Source: CAYSPU01 sp964432995 (GTDB lineage: Bacteria > Verrucomicrobiota > Verrucomicrobiia > Limisphaerales > JAHDYP01). From it: a DNA stretch of 6,888 nucleotides. Position 1 is the stretch's first letter. Each line of letters opens with the position of its first letter. Below the pieces are notes generated by a model, which ran no database searches, was not told where the DNA came from, and was given only the letters and a program-made list of their open reading frames with translations. The stretch lies in assembly GCA_964432995.1 (NCBI GenBank), contig CAYSPU010000292.1, forward strand, positions 1 through 6,888. Reading direction: 5' to 3'. Below are positions 1 to 5,480 of this stretch, in pieces. A program made the position numbers and the translations under genes.

Positions 1-1819
1 GGTTGCTCTTGTTGAACACGCGCTGCATCGGTTTGTTCTCGGCCAGCACCTCGGCGGTGAAGCCGCGAATGCCGTTGCGGCGGGCGACGCGCGACATGTA
101 GCGGAACAGGAACGAACCGATCCCCTGGCGCTGCCAATCGTCGTGCACGGTGAACGCGACTTCCGCCCGGTTGGTCTTGGGGTCCAAGCCGTAGCGGCCC
201 ACGGCAATGATCTCCTCTCCGTAAGCCTCCGGCAGCGTCCCCACGATCGCCACCTCGCTGCGATGATCGATGAACACGAAGTCCCGGATCTGCTTCCGCG
301 GGATCCGTTTGAGCATGCTCATGAACCGGTAGTAGAGCGTCTGCTGCGAGAGCTGATAGAAGAGCTGCCGCATCCGCCGCTCGTCCGTCGGGTGGATCGG
401 GCGGAACGTGATCTGCGTGCCCGCCGGGGTCACATAGCTGGTGTGCAGTTCCTTCGGGCCGACGACCACCTTGTTCTCTTTCTCCGCCATCTCCGCGGAG
501 ATCAGCTTGGCCGCGATCGCGTCGCGGAGCAGTTTGGCCTGGAACTTCGGGTGCGCGATGCTGATCAGCGCCAGCGCCCGTTCCTGAATGCTCGCCCCGT
601 GGAGATAGGCGACGCCGTATTCGGTAACGACGTAGTGCACGTCGCCGCGCGTGGTGGTGACGCCCGCCCCCTCGCTCAACCGACAGACGATGCGGGACTT
701 CTTCCCCTCGCGGGCCGTGGAAGGCAACGCGATGATGGCCTTGCCGCCCGGCGACCGGGCTGCGCCGCGGTTGAAGTCGAGCTGCCCGCCAATCCCCGAG
801 AAGAACTTCTCGCCGATCGAGTCGGAACAGACCTGCCCGGTGAGATCGATCTCGAGCGCCGTGTTGACGGCCACCATCCGGCTCTGCTGACCGATCACCG
901 CCACGTCGTTCACGTACTCCGTCGGGTGAAACGCGAAGACCGGGTTGTTGTCGATGAAGTCGTAGAGCTTGCGGGTCCCGAGACAGAAGCTCGCCACCAC
1001 TTTGCCGCGGTCCAGCGTCTTCCTTTGCCCGTTGATCACCCCCGCCTTGATCAGGTCGACAATGTCGTCCGTGATCATCTCGGTGTGAATGCCCAGGTCC
1101 TTCTTGCCTTTGAGGAAGGTCAACAGCGAGTGCGGGATACGGCCGATGCCCAACTCGAGCGTCGACCCGTCCTCGATCAGCGGCGAGATGAACTCCGCGA
1201 TCTGCTTCGTTTCGTCACTGATCTCCGCCATTTCGACTTCCGGCAAGGGATCCTGCACGGGCACCAGAGCGTCCAGGTCATAGACATGGACGAACGAATT
1301 GCCGAGCGTCCGCGGCATGTTCGGATTGACCTGCGCGATGACCAGCGAGGCGTTTTCCGTGGCGCTCTTCACGATGTCCACCGAGACCCCCAGGCTGCAC
1401 CGCCCCTGCGCGTCCGGGGGCGTCACCTGAATCAGGGCGACGTCGATGGGCATTTGACCGGTGTTGAAAAGTCCGGGGATGTCCGAGAGGAAGATCGGCG
1501 AGTAATCGCCGAGGCCTTCCTGGACGATGCCGCGCACGTTCTCCGAGATGAAAAAGGTGTTGACGCGGAACGAGGACGCCAGCTTCTCGGCCGCGTACGG
1601 GGCCTTGCCGAACGTCAACAGGTGCACAATCTCCACGTCGGTCAGGTCGTCCGCCCGCTTCACGAGGGCGTCCACCAGCGTCAGGGGTTCGGCACAACCG
1701 GTGCCGATGAAGACGCGTTCGCCGGGCTGGATGCGCGCGACGGCCTGCTCGGGCGTCGCGATCATGCCCTGGTACTTCTGCTGCCAGTCGGGATCGTAAC
1801 TGATCTTCGGGGTGCTCAT
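1..1819 (-). CDS. Acetyl-CoA hydrolase/CoA-transferase with C-terminal Pat-like GNAT acetyltransferase domain (3' end cut by window)
   Basis: The reading frame starts at the ATG at 1819-1817 and stays open for 606 codons to the left edge, so the C-terminus is missing. Residues about 15-445 are a class I CoA-transferase of the acetyl-CoA hydrolase / 4-hydroxybutyrate CoA-transferase family, which moves CoA between an acyl-CoA and a free acid such as acetate. The motif GIHTEM (243-248) places the expected catalytic glutamate at Glu247, and GIGGQLDF (342-349) with GGKAIIALPS (358-367) forms the usual C-terminal CoA-site loop. Residues about 468-606 (nt 1-418) are a GNAT domain: RPIHPTDE (473-480), YYRFM (496-500), the acetyl-CoA-binding motif QRQGIG (563-568) and AENKPMQRVF (593-602). 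This resembles the GNAT part of the protein acetyltransferase Pat/YfiQ. By comparison with Pat, a few tens of residues are probably missing. It is the second gene of an operon, two bases after the synthetase stop, with no clear Shine-Dalgarno. Acyl substrate and acetylation target are not readable. Confidence 0.92.
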   Translation of the reverse strand, partial: MSTPKISYDPDWQQKYQGMIATPEQAVARIQPGERVFIGTGCAEPLTLVDALVKRADDLTDVEIVHLLTFGKAPYAAEKLASSFRVNTFFISENVRGIVQEGLGDYSPIFLSDIPGLFNTGQMPIDVALIQVTPPDAQGRCSLGVSVDIVKSATENASLVIAQVNPNMPRTLGNSFVHVYDLDALVPVQDPLPEVEMAEISDETKQIAEFISPLIEDGSTLELGIGRIPHSLLTFLKGKKDLGIHTEMITDDIVDLIKAGVINGQRKTLDRGKVVASFCLGTRKLYDFIDNNPVFAFHPTEYVNDVAVIGQQSRMVAVNTALEIDLTGQVCSDSIGEKFFSGIGGQLDFNRGAARSPGGKAIIALPSTAREGKKSRIVCRLSEGAGVTTTRGDVHYVVTEYGVAYLHGASIQERALALISIAHPKFQAKLLRDAIAAKLISAEMAEKENKVVVGPKELHTSYVTPAGTQITFRPIHPTDERRMRQLFYQLSQQTLYYRFMSMLKRIPRKQIRDFVFIDHRSEVAIVGTLPEAYGEEIIAVGRYGLDPKTNRAEVAFTVHDDWQRQGIGSFLFRYMSRVARRNGIRGFTAEVLAENKPMQRVFNKSN

Positions 1820-1821
1820 GG

Positions 1822-3921
1822 TCAATTCTGGGGCAAGGTCAAGGTCATGCGGGCGTCGGCGGCATACGCTTCCACGCCAAGTTCGCCCACGATGAACGGG
1901 TTGATATCGAGTTCGGAAATCTGCGGGTAGTCCGTCGCCAACTGGCTGATGCGCTGCAACGCCACGGCAATCGCCTCCATGTCCGCCGGCTTCTGCCCGC
2001 GGGCGCCCTTCAACAACCCATACGAACGGGTCAGTTGCAGCATCTTCATTGCCTCGTCCGCGGTGATCGGCGCCAGGTGAAACGCCACGTCCTTCAGCAC
2101 CTCCACGAAAATGCCGCCCAAACCGAACATCAGCATCGGCCCAAACTGCGGGTCGCGCGTCAGCCCCAGAATCACCTCGCGCCCGCGGCGGCCCATCTTC
2201 TCCACATACACGCCGCGGATGACGGCCTGCGGCGCGTGCCGTTTGGCGCGGGCCATGATCAGGTCCCAACCGTCGCGCACCTGCTCGGCGTTCGCCAGGT
2301 TGACCAGCACGCCGCCCAGATCCGACTTGTGAATGATGTCCGGCGAAACCACCTTCATCACCACCGGGTAGCCGATCCGGTCCGCCGCCTCCACGGCCTC
2401 GGTGACCTCGGTGGCGAGCGCGCTCGGCAACACCCGGAAACCGTAGGCTTCCAGCACATCCTTTGCCTCCACCTCGCTCACCTGCTTCTGGCCCATGCGC
2501 ACATACTTGGCCAGGATGCGGTCCACGCGCCGCCGATTGGCCGGGAACCGCACCACCACCCGTGTCGGACGCTGTTTCCAGGCCGCATAATTGAGCATCG
2601 CCTTCAGCGCCATGACGGCGCGTTCCGGCGACGGGTAATTCGGGATCCCCACCGAGGTGAGGTAATCCTGCGCCTGAAAGACCTCCTGTCCTCCCATGAA
2701 CGACGCCAGGATCGGTTTCTTCTTGTTGTGATGTTTGACCAGCGCCTCCGCCAGCTTCATCGGCTGCGTCATGTTTTGCGGCGTCGCCAACACCAGGATC
2801 GCGTCGGTGTTCGGGTCGTCCTGGAGGATCTTCAGGGCGTTCACGTACCGCTCCGGATCGGCGTCGCCGATGACGTCCACCGGGTTGCCGAGCGCCGCCG
2901 TGGCCGGCAGGCAGGGCTTCAGCTTCTCGCGGGCGGCATCCGTCGGCGCCAGCAACTCGAAGCCGTTGGCCTCCGCCGCGTCCGCCGCCATGATGCCCGG
3001 TCCGCCGGCATTCGTGATGATCGTCAGGCGGTTCCCCGCCGGCGGCGGCTGCATCCCCAACGCCAGCGCATAGTCGAACAGCCGCTCAAAATTCTCGGCT
3101 CGCACTACTCCCGAGTGCTTGAACGCCGCCGTGTAGGCCACGTCCGCCCCGGCCAGGCTGCCCGTGTGGGACGACGCCGCTTTGGCCCCCGCCTTGGTCG
3201 TCCCCGCTTTCATGACCACCACCGGCTTGTGGCCGGCACATTGTTCCGCCACCTGCAGGAACTTCGCCCCCTCGTTGATGTTCTCCAGATAGCCCACGAT
3301 GACGGACGTTTCCTTGTCTTCGGAGAAGGTCTGCAGAAAATCCACTTCGTTGAGCTCGGCCTTGTTGCCGAGGCTCACCACCTTGGCCACCCCGATCTTC
3401 TTGGCGGCACACCAGTCCAGGATCGCCACGCACAGCGCGCCCGACTGCGAAATGATCGAGATCTTGCCCGCCGGCGGCATCGCCGGGGCAAACGTCGCAT
3501 TCAGCCCGTTGGCCGTGTTCAGGGCACCGATGCAGTTCGGCCCCAGCAGACGCACCTCCTGCTTCCGGCACAACTCGGCGATCTCCCTCTCCATCGCCAA
3601 GCCCTCGGCCCCAACCTCCTTGAAGCCCGCGGTGATCACGATGATGGCTTTGGCGCCGGCATCGATGCAGCCTTTCACCGCGTCCCTGCAGATCTTGGTC
3701 GGCACCGCCACAATCCCGAGGTCGATGTTCCCCCGGTAGTCAGAGACGTCCTTGTAGCATTTGTGGCCCAGAATCTCAGTGGCCGTCAGACTCACCGGCA
3801 CAATGTGACCCTTGTAGCCACCCTTCACCAGGTTGGCCATCAGCTCGTATCCCACCTTGCCTGGGTTGCGGGAAGCGCCAATGACCGCCAGCGATTTCGG
3901 GTAGAGTAGTTCCTTTAGCAT
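1822..3921 (-). CDS. ADP-forming acyl-CoA (acetyl-CoA) synthetase, fused alpha-beta form
   Basis: A 699-residue single-chain acetate-CoA ligase (ADP-forming), which reversibly converts acyl-CoA + ADP + phosphate to acid + CoA + ATP in the cytoplasm. Domains in order: Rossmann CoA-binding (about 5-128, with LAVIGAS at 11-17), succinyl-CoA-ligase-like (about 129-290), a further ligase-CoA domain (about 300-455), and ATP-grasp (about 475-697). Key residues seen: His252 in SSHTGSLAG, the phosphohistidine site; Glu213 in GYLEN; His531 in IIHKSDLGGV; and Asp672 in ELDINPF. Their mutual spacing (39 and 141 residues) matches what I recall for the catalytic residues of the Pyrococcus furiosus enzyme, so it should be active, unlike Pat-type homologues that lost the histidine. 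The ATG at 3921 is chosen because family homology begins right after it; the frame remains open upstream to 4014 but without family-like sequence. One oddity is PVSLTA (42-47) where many relatives carry a PVNP motif. Substrate (acetate, propionate, aryl acid) cannot be told. It is the first gene of an operon with the CoA-transferase. Confidence 0.95.
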   Translation of the reverse strand: MLKELLYPKSLAVIGASRNPGKVGYELMANLVKGGYKGHIVPVSLTATEILGHKCYKDVSDYRGNIDLGIVAVPTKICRDAVKGCIDAGAKAIIVITAGFKEVGAEGLAMEREIAELCRKQEVRLLGPNCIGALNTANGLNATFAPAMPPAGKISIISQSGALCVAILDWCAAKKIGVAKVVSLGNKAELNEVDFLQTFSEDKETSVIVGYLENINEGAKFLQVAEQCAGHKPVVVMKAGTTKAGAKAASSHTGSLAGADVAYTAAFKHSGVVRAENFERLFDYALALGMQPPPAGNRLTIITNAGGPGIMAADAAEANGFELLAPTDAAREKLKPCLPATAALGNPVDVIGDADPERYVNALKILQDDPNTDAILVLATPQNMTQPMKLAEALVKHHNKKKPILASFMGGQEVFQAQDYLTSVGIPNYPSPERAVMALKAMLNYAAWKQRPTRVVVRFPANRRRVDRILAKYVRMGQKQVSEVEAKDVLEAYGFRVLPSALATEVTEAVEAADRIGYPVVMKVVSPDIIHKSDLGGVLVNLANAEQVRDGWDLIMARAKRHAPQAVIRGVYVEKMGRRGREVILGLTRDPQFGPMLMFGLGGIFVEVLKDVAFHLAPITADEAMKMLQLTRSYGLLKGARGQKPADMEAIAVALQRISQLATDYPQISELDINPFIVGELGVEAYAADARMTLTLPQN

Positions 3922-3958
3922 GATTCCAAGTTCGCGCGATCCATTCGTTGTCGGACAG

Positions 3959-4013
3959 TGCCACCGCGGAGGCAGCGGCCCCATGCCTTTACGGCCAGCC
4001 TCTGCCGGTGGCA
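3959..4013 (-). repeat. 8-bp inverted repeat in the presumed leader of the ADP-forming synthetase gene
   Basis: TGCCACCG (3959-3966) and CGGTGGCA (4006-4013) are exact reverse complements separated by 39 bases. In minus-strand RNA the arms can pair, and the inside offers further short pairings such as GGCAG with CTGCC, giving a branched or bulged leader structure. It ends 37 bases before the synthetase ATG. It may be a leader fold affecting expression; it does not match a riboswitch class I recognise. In GC-rich DNA a repeat of this size can also arise by chance. Confidence 0.35.
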
Positions 4014-4040
4014 AGTGAAATGGACATCCCTCATCCGAGT

Positions 4041-4069
4041 ATTATCTGCGTTCATCCCCAACATTCTGC
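4041..4069 (-). promoter_or_regulatory. Weak candidate promoter for the synthetase/CoA-transferase operon
   Basis: On the minus strand GATAAT (4046-4041) matches five of six bases of a sigma-70 type -10 box, in an otherwise GC-rich region. The hexamer 17 bases upstream, GCAGAA (4069-4064), is a poor -35 match. Transcription from here would begin near 4034 and give a leader of about 113 bases that contains the inverted repeat at 3959-4013. Only the -10 resemblance supports this call. Confidence 0.25.
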
Positions 4070-4161
4070 GCCAGTAGACGGCCCCATCCGCCCGACCGCT
4101 CCCTTCGCTCACGCGCCGCTCGCCCCCCCATCCAGGGAGCCCCCATCTTTTCTCCGCGCCT

Positions 4162-4194
4162 GGACAGCCGTTGTCCCAGTCCCCCGGCTACGAT
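4162..4194 (+). promoter_or_regulatory. Operator-like dyad and -10-like hexamer before the micro-ORF
   Basis: GGACA (4162-4166) and TGTCC (4172-4176) form a 5-bp dyad around a 5-base centre. Downstream, TACGAT (4189-4194) matches four of six bases of a -10 box and ends six bases before the ATG at 4201. A transcript from this box would start at or very near that ATG, which would be leaderless. No properly spaced -35 box is visible (TGGACA at 4161-4166 is 22 bases upstream, which is too far), so the call is weak. Confidence 0.2.
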
Positions 4195-4200
4195 GCACCC

Positions 4201-4293
4201 ATGATGAAACAACCGATTGACGAACCGGCCTGGCAGACCTGGTTGCTTTGCACCTGCGCCGCCGCCTTCTGGTTTCTGCTCCTGCTCGTCTGA
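4201..4293 (+). CDS. Putative 30-residue single-pass membrane micro-protein
   Basis: An ATG ATG start at 4201 opens a 30-codon frame ending at TGA 4291-4293. The first 13 residues are polar with several charges (MMKQPIDEP, then AWQT). The remaining 17 (WLLCTCAAAFWFLLLLV) are almost wholly hydrophobic, a convincing membrane segment at the very C-terminus, and codon use resembles that of the neighbouring genes. I recognise no family and assign no function. There is no Shine-Dalgarno, so translation would have to be leaderless or weak. The frame is the same as that of the hydrolase gene 45 bases downstream, with no other stop between the TGA and that gene's ATG. It could therefore be an independent small gene, a leader peptide, or a chance open frame. 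The polar-then-hydrophobic layout is what makes me list it. Confidence 0.45.
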   Translation: MMKQPIDEPAWQTWLLCTCAAAFWFLLLLV

Positions 4294-4338
4294 TTTTTTC
4301 CTTGCGCTTTGCCGCCCGCCGCGGATCGTCCTGGCGCC

Positions 4339-5196
4339 ATGAAGCTCTGCCGCTTCCTGACCCCGCAAGGCACGGTCTCCCCCGGTGTGACTCTGGACGG
4401 TGTCACGGTCCTGGAGTTGGCCGTCTACGGGGTGCAGACCCTTCGCGAAGTGCTCGAACTGGAAGATCCCCTCCGCTACCTCGAGAGCCTGGCGGAGCAC
4501 ACCGGGCGCGCCCATCGCCTGGCCGACGTCCGCCTCCTCGCCCCGGTGGAACTGCAGGAGATCTGGGCCGCGGGCGTCACCTACGAACGCAGCCGGGCCG
4601 CGCGCACCCAGGAATCCCAGAACGCGGCGACCGTCTACGACCGCGTCTACGAAGCCGAGCGTCCCGAACTCTTCTTCAAGAGCCTGGCCGAGAAGGTCGT
4701 TGACCCTGGCCAGGCTATCGGCATCCGCCGCGACGCCCGCAACAGCGTCCCCGAACCGGAACTCGCTCTGGTCATCAACTGCCGCGGGCGCATCGTCGGC
4801 CATACGCTCGGGAATGACGTCACCGCGCGTGATCTGGAAGGGGACAATCCCCTTTATCTGCCCCAGGCGAAGATCTACGACCGTTCGTGCGCCGTGGGCC
4901 CCTGGGTCCGTATCGGCGCCACGGAAAACGAAGTGCGCGCGTGGTCGATCCGGAGTGCCGTCCACCGCTCCGGCCGAGTGGTCTTCAGCGGCGAAGCGCC
5001 CATCCGGTCCGTCCACCGTTCCTTCTCCGACCTCGTGGCGTTCCTTCACCGGAGCCAGGTGTTCCCCCACGGTGCGGTGCTCCTCACCGGAACCGGCATC
5101 GTCCCGCCACCCGATTTTTCCCTGCAACCTGGGGACCGCGTTCGGGTTGAGATCCCCGAGATTGGCCTCCTGGAGAACCCGGTCATCCAGGTGTAG
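4339..5196 (+). CDS. Fumarylacetoacetate hydrolase family protein, 2-keto-3-deoxy-arabinonate dehydratase-like
   Basis: A 285-residue cytoplasmic enzyme of the FAH fold. Residues 1-70 are a small variable N-terminal part; about 74-285 are the catalytic domain. The segments AAGVTYERSR (77-86), YEAERPELFFK (104-114), PEPELALV (138-145), GNDVTARDLEG (158-168) and NPLYLPQAK (170-178) are characteristic. Glu139, Glu141 and Asp160 should hold the divalent metal. The pattern, including ERPELFFK and ENPLYLPQAK-like stretches, resembles 2-keto-3-deoxy-D-arabinonate dehydratase (Sulfolobus KdaD), which turns the sugar-acid intermediate into 2-oxoglutarate semialdehyde. Other FAH members hydrolyse or isomerise other 2-oxo acids, and no neighbouring sugar-acid gene confirms the pathway, so the substrate is open. 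The ATG at 4339 is preferred because MKLCRF is a typical family start; a TTG at 4309 would add ten unrelated residues. No clear ribosome site precedes it. A hairpin begins right after the stop codon. Confidence 0.9.
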   Translation: MKLCRFLTPQGTVSPGVTLDGVTVLELAVYGVQTLREVLELEDPLRYLESLAEHTGRAHRLADVRLLAPVELQEIWAAGVTYERSRAARTQESQNAATVYDRVYEAERPELFFKSLAEKVVDPGQAIGIRRDARNSVPEPELALVINCRGRIVGHTLGNDVTARDLEGDNPLYLPQAKIYDRSCAVGPWVRIGATENEVRAWSIRSAVHRSGRVVFSGEAPIRSVHRSFSDLVAFLHRSQVFPHGAVLLTGTGIVPPPDFSLQPGDRVRVEIPEIGLLENPVIQV

Positions 5197-5224
5197 CCGG
5201 CACGTCGGCGCAGCGGCGCGCCGG
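5197..5224 (+). terminator. GC-rich hairpin directly after the hydrolase stop codon
   Basis: The bases immediately following the TAG can fold into CCGGC/GCCGG, one A-C mismatch, then a second 5-bp segment (CGTCG with CGGCG, one G-T pair) around a 6-base loop. No T-tract follows, so it is not a canonical intrinsic terminator. It may protect the 3' end of the mRNA, assist Rho-dependent ending, or do nothing. Confidence 0.35.
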
Positions 5225-5480
5225 TCCTGCTGCCGTCGTTCCGGCGGGCCGCAGTTCGGATGCGCCGGCAACCCCGGCCGCCAGGCGCCGGATGCCCAGA
5301 ACCAGCCTTTCCGGGGCCGCCCTCGTCTCTCAGGAATCCGCCACCGCTCGAGATCGCCTCTGCGCCGAATTCGTCTTTGACACCTCCTGGACTGATTGGC
5401 AAGGTGTCGCCTCAATTTGACGGGCGGTTGCGGCTCGAGCGACGGCGCAGGCGCCTGGCGGTGAACCAAAGATAGAAACT
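5225..5480. other. Intergenic region upstream of phosphofructokinase
   Basis: About 256 bases without a gene I can support. The left part (to about 5340) is very GC-rich with scattered GCGCCGG-like words, and no convincing coding frame. The right part holds a TTGACA hexamer overlapping an inverted repeat (5377-5408, listed separately), and a 10-bp palindrome CAGGCGCCTG (5448-5457) that is not significant in DNA of this composition. GGTGA at 5460-5464 is too far from the ATG at 5481 to be a good ribosome site. Confidence 0.6.
5377..5408 (+). promoter_or_regulatory. TTGACA hexamer overlapping a 7-bp inverted repeat upstream of phosphofructokinase
   Basis: TTGACA (5377-5382) is a perfect -35 consensus. 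GACACCT (5379-5385) and AGGTGTC (5402-5408) are exact inverted arms separated by 16 bases, with their centres about two helical turns apart, the layout of many dimeric-repressor operators. A good -10 box is missing at the expected distance (CAAGGT at 5400-5405 is poor). This is a candidate control site for the downstream gene, about 73-100 bases before its start codon. Confidence 0.3.

Larger units (their letters stand above)
3922..4200. other. Divergent intergenic region
   Basis: These 279 bases separate the minus-strand synthetase operon from the plus-strand micro-ORF and hydrolase gene, and must hold promoters for both directions. The part nearest the plus-strand genes (about 4078-4187) is rich in C and T on the plus strand. 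Short open frames cross it on both strands, but none has recognisable family sequence, a good ribosome site or a clear composition, so I call no gene here. Candidate promoter and dyad elements are listed separately. Confidence 0.7.

Noticed and set aside
143..1930. A 595-codon open frame on the plus strand, opposite the CoA-transferase gene
   Set aside because: It is an antisense shadow: rich in Arg, His, Asp and Val with no family motifs, as expected opposite a gene with strong G/C third-position bias, while the minus strand carries clear CoA-transferase and GNAT motifs.
2035..3909. A 624-codon open frame on the plus strand, opposite the ADP-forming synthetase
   Set aside because: His/Arg-rich low-complexity translation without domains; the opposite strand has a full-length conserved enzyme.
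3922..4014. N-terminal extension of the synthetase to an upstream ATG at 4014 (31 extra residues)
   Set aside because: The extra residues show no resemblance to the family, whose homology begins right at the ATG at 3921; the extension would also cross the inverted repeat.
3948..4220. A 90-codon plus-strand frame in the divergent intergenic region
   Set aside because: Pro/Ala/His-rich sequence without motif or ribosome site, crossing the micro-ORF start in another frame; no support beyond being open.
4309..4338. TTG start of the hydrolase ten codons upstream
   Set aside because: The added residues are not family-like, and the ATG at 4339 gives the usual start sequence.
5400..5410. Possible sigma-54 type promoter around TGGCAAGG
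   Set aside because: The -24-like TGGCA is present, but the -12 element at the required spacing does not match.
5448..5457. A perfect 10-bp palindrome CAGGCGCCTG before phosphofructokinase
   Set aside because: A word of this size is expected by chance about as often as not in a few hundred bases of such GC-rich DNA, and nothing else ties it to control.
4042..5469. A 475-codon open frame on the minus strand covering the micro-ORF and hydrolase
   Set aside because: Its composition is that of an antisense shadow, and it runs across intergenic DNA on both sides of the hydrolase gene with no conserved motif.
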